From assembly GCF_025917685.1 (NCBI RefSeq), contig NZ_CP089518.1, positions 3,349,001 through 3,413,000 of the forward strand: a stretch of 64,000 nt of DNA, given 5' to 3'. Within the stretch, counting starts at the first letter, position 1, and each line of letters opens with the position of its first letter. The position numbers and the translations under genes are program-made. A model generated the notes under the pieces. The model ran no database searches. It worked only from the letters and a program-made list of their open reading frames with translations, and was not told where the DNA came from. Below are positions 54,660 through 62,829 of this stretch, in pieces. The DNA is from Bacillus cereus (GTDB lineage Bacteria; Bacillota; Bacilli; Bacillales; Bacillaceae_G).

Positions 54660-54962
54660 TTAATGAATTGGTTGATGAATAGTTACTAATTTTGTTCCAT
54701 CAGGAAAAGTTGCCTCAACTTGAATATCTGATATCATGTCTGCAATACCATCCATAACATCTTCAGCACTTAAAATATTTTTTCCAAGCTCCATTAATTC
54801 CGCTACATTTTTACCATCTCTTGCTCCTTCCAAAATTTCATACGTAATAATAGCGATACTTTCTGGATAGTTTAACTTAAGCCCTCTCTCCTTTCGTCGA
54901 TAAGCTAAATCAGCCGCAGCAACTACCAGCAGTTTATCAATTTCTCTTGGCGTTAATCTCAT
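54660..54962 (-). CDS. ureA: Urease subunit gamma
   Basis: 100 residues. [20 protein letters not shown] and [20 protein letters not shown] are diagnostic. First gene of the operon; AAGGAAG precedes the ATG. Confidence 0.96.
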   Translation of the reverse strand: MRLTPREIDKLLVVAAADLAYRRKERGLKLNYPESIAIITYEILEGARDGKNVAELMELGKNILSAEDVMDGIADMISDIQVEATFPDGTKLVTIHQPIH

Positions 54963-55000
54963 TACAATCTTCCTTTCTGAAGTATTTTAAAACTAAGAAT

Positions 55001-55028
55001 ATTCTAAAAACAAAAAGTGTACTTCCAA
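55001..55028 (-). promoter_or_regulatory. Probable urease operon promoter
   Basis: Minus strand -35 TTGGAA (55023-55028), 16-base spacer, -10 TAGAAT (55001-55006), about 40 bases before ureA. No clear GlnR/TnrA (TGTNA-N7-TNACA) site overlaps it. Confidence 0.5.
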
Positions 55029-55071
55029 TGTCCTTTCCGTGTTTTCTCCATGTTTTTTTCTGCCAATCAAA

Positions 55072-55104
55072 TAAAAAAAGACTAGAATTTCTAGTCTTTT
55101 TTTA
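55072..55104 (-). terminator. terminator of DUF2164 gene
   Basis: AAAAAAGACTAGAA/TTCTAGTCTTTTTT stem just after the stop codon at 55102. Confidence 0.88.
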
Positions 55105-55353
55105 TTTCCCTTCATTCTTCTCTAACACATACAAATCTTCTTCAATATTCGTTAATTTCTCACTTACAAGTTTTCTTGCATCTCCAATTGCTTGATTGTA
55201 TGCAAATGGTCCTACTAACTTTATCATTTCTTCTATTAAACGTTCTGCTTGGAAACGTCCAATCTCATCTAAATCTTCTTCAACGAAAAATTGCTGAATT
55301 TGTGCTACAAGCTCTTCTTTTTTATCATTTGGTATTTTTATGTTCATCATCAT
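55102..55353 (-). CDS. DUF2164 protein
   Basis: 83 residues, acidic and helical, with the family's IGRFQAERLIEEMIKLVGPF near 31-50 and YNQAIGDARKL after it. GAGGAGTAAC precedes the first of three ATG codons. Role unknown. It borders the urease operon. Confidence 0.85.
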   Translation of the reverse strand: MMMNIKIPNDKKEELVAQIQQFFVEEDLDEIGRFQAERLIEEMIKLVGPFAYNQAIGDARKLVSEKLTNIEEDLYVLEKNEGK

Positions 55354-55370
55354 TCGTTACTCCTCTATAT

Positions 55371-55823
55371 TTAAGATAATACTTTTCTTAACTCTACCAT
55401 AGAAAAGCGATTTCCTGGACAAGTTTTTGTAACCCCTTCTAACTCCCTATGGCCGAGTATATTTACTTTCTCTATGGCAAACTGCTTCATAAACATTTTA
55501 CATAAAGAATATAATGAATTCATTTGCGGGGTAGTTGGATCATATTTATCAAAATTTCCCGTCATACATATTCCAATTGTGTCACTATTATTATCTTTCG
55601 CATGTGCTCCAATATGTAAACCTCGCCCTTCGACTACAGTTCCATCTTCTTCAATAAAATAATTGTAACCAATCCCGCTCCATCCTCTTACCTTTTGATG
55701 AAATTCGTGAGTTTTATACACATCCCATCCATCTTCTGACGTATGGTGGATAATCAGTTTATTTACTTTCTCTAAAGGAACTAATTCATCTTGAAATGTT
55801 AAATTTACACATTTAATTTTCAT
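55371..55823 (-). CDS. N-acetylmuramoyl-L-alanine amidase (amidase_2/PGRP fold)
   Basis: 150 residues, a lone catalytic domain. Zinc ligands by pattern: first His in IIHHTSEDG near 25, second in NILGHRELEGV near 122, Cys in TKTCPGNRFS near 135; general-base region IGYNYFIEEDGTVVEGRG near 51-68. It has no signal peptide and no wall-binding repeats, so it is probably intracellular, spore-associated or lysis-released. Phage-type single-domain lysins look similar, but no prophage genes surround it. Confidence 0.88.
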   Translation of the reverse strand: MKIKCVNLTFQDELVPLEKVNKLIIHHTSEDGWDVYKTHEFHQKVRGWSGIGYNYFIEEDGTVVEGRGLHIGAHAKDNNSDTIGICMTGNFDKYDPTTPQMNSLYSLCKMFMKQFAIEKVNILGHRELEGVTKTCPGNRFSMVELRKVLS

Positions 55824-55838
55824 TTGAACTTCCTCCCC

Positions 55839-56642
55839 TTAAAAATCAATTATAATAATTGTTTTATCATCTGGTCTTATTCTATTTTCTCCTTCTAGCC
55901 TTTCAATGATTGCTACATATTCTTTTATACTATTCTTTCTTATATATACCACAATTTGTTCTAACGACCACTCCGGATGGAACAATCCGTCCGAACAAAT
56001 AAAGATCCCACTTACATCAGCTACATGTAATTCCCCATGTTGTAAATAAGTCATTGCCTCTTTCATCCCATTTGCAACTGAGTAACCGTTTGGCACATTT
56101 GCAAGATAGCGGTTGTATTTTAACTGCTCCCGAACATCTTGAAAAACATGTTCTTCTGGGACTTGTAATCCTTTTTTACGATCCTCTTCTCTCTTCTTTT
56201 TTGCACGTTTACTAATTCCCTTAACTGTATCTTTTGTTAATACTCTTATCGCTCCATCCTGAAGTATTGCAACAATCATACAATCACCTAATTGTGCATA
56301 TTCAAGTTTCTCGCCTTTTATTTGAACTGCTGCAATACATGTACACCACAGATGGTCTTTTTTTCTCGTATCGACCTTGTACTCTAGCATCTTATTTTGC
56401 AATAATTCATTCGCCTTTGCAACTTCACCTTGTAAACTATTAATCTCCCTTAACGAAGTAAAATGACTTGCAAATAAATGCGAAGCGATGTATGCTCCAT
56501 TATGTCCTTCTTCATCACCAAACGGAACGAGCGGTGTTGCTCCATCACATACACCATAAATCATTTTATCTTCATTACAAAAAAATGAATCCTCACACTC
56601 TTGTTTTAAAGGACTCTTCTGTTGGTATGTTGTTATCTTCAT
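55839..56642 (-). CDS. PP2C-like protein phosphatase
   Basis: 267 residues. PP2C metal motifs in order: QECEDSFFC near 15, YGVCDGATPL near 30 (DG), LEYAQLGDCMIV near 125, IFICSDGLFHPEW near 218 and RPDDKTIII at the C-terminus. The central insert KRAKKKREEDRKKG is basic. ATG at 56642 after GGGAGGGGATAC. It should dephosphorylate Ser/Thr; no kinase or anti-sigma pair is adjacent, unlike SpoIIE/RsbU systems. Confidence 0.8.
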   Translation of the reverse strand: MKITTYQQKSPLKQECEDSFFCNEDKMIYGVCDGATPLVPFGDEEGHNGAYIASHLFASHFTSLREINSLQGEVAKANELLQNKMLEYKVDTRKKDHLWCTCIAAVQIKGEKLEYAQLGDCMIVAILQDGAIRVLTKDTVKGISKRAKKKREEDRKKGLQVPEEHVFQDVREQLKYNRYLANVPNGYSVANGMKEAMTYLQHGELHVADVSGIFICSDGLFHPEWSLEQIVVYIRKNSIKEYVAIIERLEGENRIRPDDKTIIIIDF

Positions 56643-56785
56643 ATCTGTATCCCCTCCCAATTTATCAAACACTCGAACTATTTAGATTAATCTAATTTTC
56701 CAAAATAAACTGTTTTCCCCTAAAACTTTCAATTTCATATATAATCTTGAAATAATATGATTATTTAGTGAAGGACGGGAAAGAG

Positions 56786-57595
56786 ATGGTCAGATTTCTT
56801 GGTGTTATTTTTGGTTCTATTATTATTGCAATTGCCTTTAATCTTTTCCTTATCCCCCATAAAATTTTAAGTAGTGGAATTGGCGGAATTGCTATTATTT
56901 TAGGAATTGCAACCCCTGTGAACACAGGTATTATTAACTTTGTATTGAACTTACCTATCCTTATTTTAGGATACATAGGTCTTGGAAAAAAAGTAATTTT
57001 TAACACAGTTGTCTCTGTAATTGTATTATCTGTTGCACTATATTATATTCCTGTAAAAGTCGTGGCAACAGACCCACTTTTATCATCTGTATTTGGCGGT
57101 GTCATCGCCGGAGCTGGTATTGGTCTTGTCTTTAACTGCCATGGTTCAACTGGTGGATTTGATATTATCGGTATGTTGTTATCTCGTAAGCGAGATATTA
57201 AACTTGGTGGATTCCTTATTGCATTAAATACTGTTGTTGTTGTCATTGCAGGATTTTTCTTCACTTGGGATGTTGCCCTTACAAGCTTACTTTCAATTTA
57301 TGTAACTGGTAAAGTAATTGATGCCGTTCATACGAAGCATCGTAAAGTTACACTTATGATTGTAACAAATCAAGCAGAAGAAATGAAAAAAAAACTTCTT
57401 TCAACTGTAGTACGCGGAATTACATTACTGGATGGTGAAGGTGCTTATTCAAACGAGAAAAAACGTGTACTTATGACAGTCGTTTCTCGTGAAGAGTTAG
57501 CAAGTATGAAACTAACAATTTCCGAAATTGATCCTCATGCATTCGTTAATATTACGGAGACTGTTGAAGTATTAGGATTGTTTAGAAAAGCGTAA
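56786..57595 (+). CDS. YitT family membrane protein
   Basis: 269 residues. Five to six helices with the Gly-rich ILSSGIGGIAIILGI near 23-37 and GGVIAGAGIGLVFNCHGSTG near 97-116, then a cytoplasmic DUF2179 domain (about 190-269: VTNQAEEMKKKLLSTVVRG). Function unknown. ATG at 56786 chosen over the GTG at 56768, which is itself inside the ribosome-site region. Confidence 0.85.
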   Translation: MVRFLGVIFGSIIIAIAFNLFLIPHKILSSGIGGIAIILGIATPVNTGIINFVLNLPILILGYIGLGKKVIFNTVVSVIVLSVALYYIPVKVVATDPLLSSVFGGVIAGAGIGLVFNCHGSTGGFDIIGMLLSRKRDIKLGGFLIALNTVVVVIAGFFFTWDVALTSLLSIYVTGKVIDAVHTKHRKVTLMIVTNQAEEMKKKLLSTVVRGITLLDGEGAYSNEKKRVLMTVVSREELASMKLTISEIDPHAFVNITETVEVLGLFRKA

Positions 57596-57626
57596 AAAAC
57601 TAGGTGGACCTCCACCTAGTTTTTAT
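57593..57626. terminator. Bidirectional terminator
   Basis: 14-bp stem AAAAACTAGGTGGA/TCCACCTAGTTTTT (57595-57608 with 57611-57624) between convergent genes. Confidence 0.92.
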
Positions 57627-57987
57627 TTTCCATGAATTCAATTCGATTTCCAAACGGATCTGACACGTAAAATCTAATCACATCTGGTCGTGCATTGTCA
57701 TCTATTATTTCAACACCTTGCTTTATTAACTCTTGTTTAAATTCATTAATTTTCAAAACATAAAAAGCTGGATGCGCTTTTTTAGCTGGATTAAAGTTCT
57801 GCTCAACTCCGATATGAATCTCTTGATTTCCACACTTAAACCAACACCCACCACGCTTCTTTAATTCCTCTGGCTTTGGGATTTCCTCCATACCAATTTT
57901 ATTACCATAAAATTCTCGTGCTTCTTCTTCACATCCTACTGGCGCCGCTACTTGTACATGATCAATTCCTTGAATATAATTTTTCAT
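57616..57987 (-). CDS. VOC (glyoxalase/bleomycin-resistance) protein
   Basis: 123 residues, two beta-alpha-beta-beta-beta units. Metal-site candidates: His10 (GIDHVQVAA), a His in EIHIGVEQN near 56 and Glu in FGNRIEFME near 118. Possible lyase, dioxygenase or binding protein; no partner gene identifies the substrate. GGAAGGA lies before the ATG. Confidence 0.82.
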   Translation of the reverse strand: MKNYIQGIDHVQVAAPVGCEEEAREFYGNKIGMEEIPKPEELKKRGGCWFKCGNQEIHIGVEQNFNPAKKAHPAFYVLKINEFKQELIKQGVEIIDDNARPDVIRFYVSDPFGNRIEFMENKN

Positions 57988-58222
57988 ATTCCTTCCCCCT
58001 CTTCTATTCTAATGTTATAACGAAAATACATTCATGTAACTTAGAAAAAATTAATAAAGCAATATAAGATTCTCTTATTATTTATTTTATATCCCTTACC
58101 AAAATCAAGAAAATAAATTTTATTCGGTAATTTCCATTTTTTATAGAAATACACATCAAACCTATATTATAGTTATTAATAGATCCATCTTTTTTAGATG
58201 CCAGTTGTACGGAGGAAATATT

Positions 58223-59755
58223 ATGAGTCGTAAAAAATATTCATCTACTCAAAAAAAGCGTCACCCAAACGTATCAGGACGCCTACGAAACCATATACAA
58301 AATCGTTCTTTAGCAGAAATGTATGCATCTCTTTTTGAACATAATCCTGATAGTATTATTTCATTGAATTTAGAAGGAGTTATTTTACATATTAACCCCG
58401 CTGCTGAAAGAATATTAGGTTATACTTCTAGCGAATTAGAGCGAAAAATAATCACTTCTATTTTAGAAGCACATATTTCTGATCGAGTACTACAATACAT
58501 AAAAAATACTGCAGCTGACAATCAACAAGAGTATATCGTCTCTATTTATCATAAAGACGGGTATTCACTAGATGTCGTAACAAAATTAGTTCCTATTTTT
58601 GTTGAAAACCGTTTAACAGGTGTATACGCCATTATGAAACCCCTTGAAAAATCCGAAAGAATTGAGAAAGCATTACAAGAGAGTGAGAAACGATTACGCA
58701 CATTAATGAATTCAATGCCTGCGTTTGTTATTTTTAAGGATCATGAAGGGCGCTGGCTTGAAGCGAATGACTATGCGCTTTCTTGTTTCAATTTCCATAG
58801 CGTTCCTTATCATGGAAAAAGAGATAATGAACTCATTCAATATAACGAAGCATATCGGGAAGCTTTTTTGCATTGTGAAGAAGTTGATGAACTAACATGG
58901 CAAAAAGGACAAATTCTTCACGGAGAGGAATTTATTATACATAGAGATGATTTCGACTTAATTTTAAGTATTTCAAAGGTTCCACTCTTCCACCCTGATG
59001 GCTCACGCAAAGGTCTTATAGTGATGGGAAGGGACGTTACCGAACTAAAAGAAACTGAAAAATTATTACGAAAATCCGAAAAACTTGCAGTAGTAGGACA
59101 ACTGACAGCTGGAATTGCCCATGAAATTAGAAACCCACTCACTTCATTAAAAGGATTTTTAACATTATTACATCCAGAAATAAATGAGGAAAATAAATGG
59201 TATGTGGACGTTATGTTGAGTGAAATTTCACAAATGGAATCTATAACAAGCCAATTTATGGCGATGTCTAAACCACAAGTGTTATCTATTCATACATGCA
59301 ACGTACAAGCATTAATTGAAGAAGTTGTAACTTTTATTTTACCAACAGCAATTATGCATAGCGTTCATATCATCATGGATCATTTCGATTATATTTCTGA
59401 CATTCAATGTGACAGCAATCAATTAAAACAAGTTTTTATTAACATATTAAAAAATGCAATCGAGGCGATGCCTGATGGTGGTAACATATTCATTCAAACA
59501 GCTTCGTTAGAAAATGATTTTATTTCAATACGCATTATTGATGAAGGTTGTGGGATTCCTGAAGAGCGCATGGCTCGTCTTGGCGAACCTTTTTATAGCT
59601 TGAAAGAAAAAGGAACTGGCCTTGGCTTAATGATGTGCTATAAAATCATTCAAGAGCATCACGGAAAATTATTCATTTCCAGTGAATTAAACATAGGAAC
59701 AACTGTCGATATCCAATTACCGATTACTACAGCTCAGCCTGTAACAAACTCTTAA
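58223..59755 (+). CDS. PAS-domain sensor histidine kinase, sporulation-kinase type
   Basis: 510 residues, no membrane segment. Two PAS domains (about 33-140 and 157-275), then HisKA with His300 in GIAHEIRNPLTSLKGF and an ATPase domain with NILKNAIEAMPDGG (N box), DEGCGIPEE (G1) and GTGLGLMMCYKII (G2). The exact GQLTAGIAHEIRNPLTSLKG dimerisation helix is the type found in KinA-KinE and in B. cereus-group Spo0F kinases. No response regulator is adjacent, as usual for phosphorelay kinases. ATG at 58223 after GGAGGAAA. Confidence 0.88.
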   Translation: MSRKKYSSTQKKRHPNVSGRLRNHIQNRSLAEMYASLFEHNPDSIISLNLEGVILHINPAAERILGYTSSELERKIITSILEAHISDRVLQYIKNTAADNQQEYIVSIYHKDGYSLDVVTKLVPIFVENRLTGVYAIMKPLEKSERIEKALQESEKRLRTLMNSMPAFVIFKDHEGRWLEANDYALSCFNFHSVPYHGKRDNELIQYNEAYREAFLHCEEVDELTWQKGQILHGEEFIIHRDDFDLILSISKVPLFHPDGSRKGLIVMGRDVTELKETEKLLRKSEKLAVVGQLTAGIAHEIRNPLTSLKGFLTLLHPEINEENKWYVDVMLSEISQMESITSQFMAMSKPQVLSIHTCNVQALIEEVVTFILPTAIMHSVHIIMDHFDYISDIQCDSNQLKQVFINILKNAIEAMPDGGNIFIQTASLENDFISIRIIDEGCGIPEERMARLGEPFYSLKEKGTGLGLMMCYKIIQEHHGKLFISSELNIGTTVDIQLPITTAQPVTNS

Positions 59756-59831
59756 CTATGCTAAATTAATATAGTAAAAGACATCTGTTATAAGTAGTTG
59801 GGTTATTGCGGAAAACATCTACACTAATACG

Positions 59832-59875
59832 TTAAAAAGCTCAAAGTCCCTATATGACTCTGAGCTTTATTTTTG
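59832..59875. terminator. Bidirectional terminator
   Basis: AAAGCTCA...TGAGCTTT stem with extra AGTC/GACT pairs, between convergent genes; T run on both sides. Confidence 0.8.
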
Positions 59876-59891
59876 TATACGATTTATTTTA

Positions 59892-60686
59892 TTAAATCCA
59901 CTCTTTTCCATGTTTACGAATAAACTGAATATCATTTTCATAATGTTCAAGATGCCCTTCATCTATCATCTTTTGGAAGTTCATATCGCCTTCTAGTGCT
60001 TTTCTTTTCATGTATTTACATAATCCTTCTAATCGTAGAAGTACCATCTCCAAATAATCCTCGGCCATGCCATCACTTTTATAGGATTCAAAAAACAATT
60101 TAACTCTTTGCTTTATACGGTCTGCATGCTGTAATGAATTATAATAAACCGCCTCACCTGTTTCCTTATAATAAACTCTACTTAATGGGACACAAGTGTA
60201 AAGAGTATAGGCTATGTCCCAAAGTCTTGGTCCAGGACCCGCAACATCAAAATCAATAATACCTACTGGTTTTTCGTTATTAAAAATAATGTTGTATATT
60301 GCAAAGTCATTGTGGCATACAACTTCTATATTATTTGGAGTATTATCCATCGGTTTCCAATCATCTGATAAAGGAAAATCACTCATAGCATCATGATAAA
60401 GCCGAAGCATCTTCGCTATTTCTTTTAAAACATCATTAGACCACATGTACTTTTTTAAAGGATAATTACCGGCTTTCCCTTCAATAAATGATAATATCTC
60501 TCTATCTTTATCATCAATACCTAAAAACTTTGGTGCATAACTAAAACCTTTGTTTTCCAAATGATTTAATAACTTATGAATTTTGGTACTGCCTTTCTTT
60601 AATTCTCGTCGAACAGTATCTTCCGAACGATATACGTTTGAAACATTCCCTCCCGTTAGCATTTCTTCATTTTCGTAGTTTGCCAT
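59892..60686 (-). CDS. APH-fold phosphotransferase
   Basis: 264 residues, aminoglycoside-phosphotransferase/choline-kinase fold. Catalytic loop CHNDFAIYNIIFNN (HxDxxxxN) near 125-138 and metal motif GIIDFDVAGPGPRLWDIAY near 143-161. The N-terminal Gly-rich loop is TGGNVSNVYR. Such chromosomal genes often act on small metabolites rather than drugs; resistance should not be assumed. GGGGGAAAC precedes the ATG. Confidence 0.82.
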   Translation of the reverse strand: MANYENEEMLTGGNVSNVYRSEDTVRRELKKGSTKIHKLLNHLENKGFSYAPKFLGIDDKDREILSFIEGKAGNYPLKKYMWSNDVLKEIAKMLRLYHDAMSDFPLSDDWKPMDNTPNNIEVVCHNDFAIYNIIFNNEKPVGIIDFDVAGPGPRLWDIAYTLYTCVPLSRVYYKETGEAVYYNSLQHADRIKQRVKLFFESYKSDGMAEDYLEMVLLRLEGLCKYMKRKALEGDMNFQKMIDEGHLEHYENDIQFIRKHGKEWI

Positions 60687-60812
60687 CTAATAGTTTCCCC
60701 CTCATTATTAAAAAAATCCACACTCCTGTTCATTAACAAACAGGAACCCCTTTACTTTTCTTTATATTTAAACATAGTTTTCCTATTCTCCTTTAACCCC
60801 TTAAATCACAAT

Positions 60813-60857
60813 AAAAAACGGGTATAAAATCTTTATGATTTTATACCCGTTTTTTGT
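60813..60857 (-). terminator. terminator of mhqO-mhqD unit
   Basis: Perfect 19-bp stem (60813-60831 with 60837-60855, loop TTTAT), with AAAAAACGGG at the 5' arm and CCCGTTTTTT at the end. Confidence 0.95.
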
Positions 60858-60864
60858 CTATCAT

Positions 60865-61482
60865 TTATGCCTGTGAAGCCATTTTTTCATACCATTCTGT
60901 TGCCTTCTCTACTTCACCAATCGTTAATTGATGCCCTCTATTTTCCCAATGCATTGTTACATTTGCATTTGCATTTTCTAATAGCATCTTCAATTCCTCT
61001 GACTCAGAAGATGAACAAATTGGATCATTTGTTCCAGCAGCAATAAACACTGCTTTCTCTACTAAATTAGGAAGTTCTATCCCTCTTCTTGGGACCATTG
61101 GATGATGAAGAATAGCACCTTTTAATGCATTTTCATAATGGAATAATAAACTCGCTGCAATATTTGCTCCATTTGAATACCCAACAGCTACGATATTATC
61201 TCTATCAAATTCATATGTTTTTGCTGCTTCATTTAAAAATTCATTTAATTCCTTCGTACGGAAAACAAGATCCTCTTCATCAAAAATACCTTCTGCTAAT
61301 CGGCGGAAGAAACGAGGCATCCCATTTTCTAATACATTTCCACGAACGCTTAATACAGAAGCTTTTGGATCAATTCTTTCTGCAAGCGGTAATAGATCTA
61401 ATTCATTTCCTCCTGTGCCATGAAGCAATAACAATACTGGTTTTGATGTATCTTTTCCTTTTTGAAAAACATGTTTCATCAT
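60865..61482 (-). CDS. mhqD: MhqD-like alpha/beta hydrolase
   Basis: 205 residues, carboxylesterase/phospholipase fold. Nucleophile Ser in VAVGYSNGANIA near 105, LLLLHGTGGNELD oxyanion loop near 18-30, Asp in AAGTNDPIC near 158 and His in WENRGHQLT near 185. B. subtilis MhqD belongs to the methylhydroquinone-induced mhqNOD operon with MhqO. It starts 24 bases after the dioxygenase gene, so both are read from the MhqR-type promoter region. Exact substrate unknown. Confidence 0.87.
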   Translation of the reverse strand: MMKHVFQKGKDTSKPVLLLLHGTGGNELDLLPLAERIDPKASVLSVRGNVLENGMPRFFRRLAEGIFDEEDLVFRTKELNEFLNEAAKTYEFDRDNIVAVGYSNGANIAASLLFHYENALKGAILHHPMVPRRGIELPNLVEKAVFIAAGTNDPICSSSESEELKMLLENANANVTMHWENRGHQLTIGEVEKATEWYEKMASQA

Positions 61483-61506
61483 ATTCCTTTTCCCCTTTCA
61501 ATCACT

Positions 61507-62445
61507 TTAGTCTAGATTTCTCACTTCAAATGGTAAGAGTGTCTGTTCAATTTGTTTTCTATGTTGTTCATATCGGTCCGGTAACTTTAACTCCTCACCC
61601 ATCGTCTCTAAAGATTCGTCATGGGCAAAACCAGGAGGGTCTGTTGCAATTTCAAATAAGATTTCGCCGTGTTCTCTAAAATAAATTGCGTTAAAATAAT
61701 TTCGATCTTGTACAGGGGTTACACCATATCCAAAGCGAGACACATGCTCTTTCCAGTCTAGTTGATCGGCATCGTCACTCGCTCTCCAAGCAATATGATG
61801 AACTGTACCAACACCCATCTGACCACGTCCGATTGTTGATAACCTCAAGTCGATAATATTTCCAATGTCAGCAGAAGAACGGAATCGAACAAATTCACCT
61901 TCTTCTCCAATTTTCTCAAGACCCATAACATGCTCTAACAATTCAGCTGTTTTTTGAGGTTGTGCAGATAAAAGGACAGCACCGCCAAATCCTTTAATTG
62001 CTACTTCTGGCGTAACTTCTCCAAAACTCCACGTATTTAATTCGCCCGCTTCTCTTTCTACTAATTCTATATGCAAACCATGCGGATCATCAAATTCCAA
62101 ATACTTTTCTCCAAAGCGAGTCATTTTTGTATACGAAATATTGAACTTCTCCAATCTCTTTTCCCAAAATCCCATAGCACCTTTAGGTACAGCGTAAGAA
62201 GTTATCCCTACTTGACCATCTCCAATAACACCTTGCTGAGCACCTGCCCATGGGAAAAATGTAATAATAGTTCCTGGTGTTCCTCCGTCATTCCCAAAGT
62301 AAAGATGATACGTGCCTGGGTCATCAAAATTCACTGTTTGTTTTACTAAACGTAATCCTAATACACCTGCATAAAAATCTACATTTTCTTGTGGATGACC
62401 TACGATTGCTGTAATATGATGTATCCCCATTGTTTTCTTTTCCAT
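61507..62445 (-). CDS. mhqO: MhqO/MhqA-like ring-cleaving dioxygenase
   Basis: 312 residues, two VOC domains. Metal ligands: His near 9-10 (GIHHITAI), His in VGTVHHIAWRAS near 218, and Glu in GEILFEIATDPPG near 268, the last a conserved family stretch. Related enzymes open hydroquinone rings and protect thiols from quinones. ATG at 62445 is 8 bases after AAGGAG; an in-frame GTG just upstream overlaps the ribosome site. Three MhqR-like palindromes lie upstream. Confidence 0.88.
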   Translation of the reverse strand: MEKKTMGIHHITAIVGHPQENVDFYAGVLGLRLVKQTVNFDDPGTYHLYFGNDGGTPGTIITFFPWAGAQQGVIGDGQVGITSYAVPKGAMGFWEKRLEKFNISYTKMTRFGEKYLEFDDPHGLHIELVEREAGELNTWSFGEVTPEVAIKGFGGAVLLSAQPQKTAELLEHVMGLEKIGEEGEFVRFRSSADIGNIIDLRLSTIGRGQMGVGTVHHIAWRASDDADQLDWKEHVSRFGYGVTPVQDRNYFNAIYFREHGEILFEIATDPPGFAHDESLETMGEELKLPDRYEQHRKQIEQTLLPFEVRNLD

Positions 62446-62546
62446 TTCGCCCACTCCTTCTTCATTTCGTTATAAAAACTGTTTATACACTAAAATTCAT
62501 TATTCATTTTGCCCATAGCACAAAGTAAAATCCATCATAATAATTT

Positions 62547-62564
62547 TATCTTGAATTCGAGATA
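62547..62564. promoter_or_regulatory. MhqR-like operator 1
   Basis: TATCTTGAATTCGAGATA, an imperfect palindrome matching the MhqR form tATCTcgAATTCgAGATa. On the minus strand it sits between a TTGGTT -35 and a TAAAAT -10 (18-base spacer). Confidence 0.85.
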
Positions 62565-62607
62565 TTAACCAAAAAAATTACCACACCAGTGTTCACGGAA
62601 CTAAAGT

Positions 62608-62625
62608 TATCTTGAATTCGAGATG
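62608..62625. promoter_or_regulatory. MhqR-like operator 2
   Basis: TATCTTGAATTCGAGATG, identical to operator 1 in 17 of 18 bases, 61 bp further upstream, also preceded by TTTTTTGG on the minus strand. Confidence 0.85.
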
Positions 62626-62694
62626 TTTTCCAAAAAATATATATGTTATTTCAAATTATAGAACATCTTTACTATTTATATAACGTTCAAAATT

Positions 62695-62712
62695 TATCTT
62701 TGATTCGAGATT
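62695..62712. promoter_or_regulatory. MhqR-like operator 3
   Basis: TATCTTTGATTCGAGATT, a weaker third copy 87 bp upstream of operator 2. Confidence 0.7.
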
Positions 62713-62785
62713 TATTATATGTTAATTGTTTTTTATTGTCAATAAGTTCCTTATTTAATTATTTCTCTTTGATTAACTTTATGAT

Positions 62786-62817
62786 CAAAGAAAAGGTCAT
62801 ACAAACGTATGACCTTT
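62786..62817 (-). terminator. terminator of yerD-like gene
   Basis: 11-bp stem AAAGGTCATAC/GTATGACCTTT (62792-62802 with 62807-62817) followed by TTCTTTG on the minus strand. Confidence 0.88.
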
Positions 62818-62829
62818 AACGCATATATT

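Noticed and set aside
59892..60686. Aminoglycoside resistance gene
   Set aside because: The fold is APH-like, but resistance enzymes are a small part of this family. There is no mobile context, so no resistance claim is made.
61125..61679. 184-codon open frame on the plus strand
   Set aside because: It runs antisense through mhqD and the end of mhqO. Composition is the mirror of those genes, with no ribosome site.
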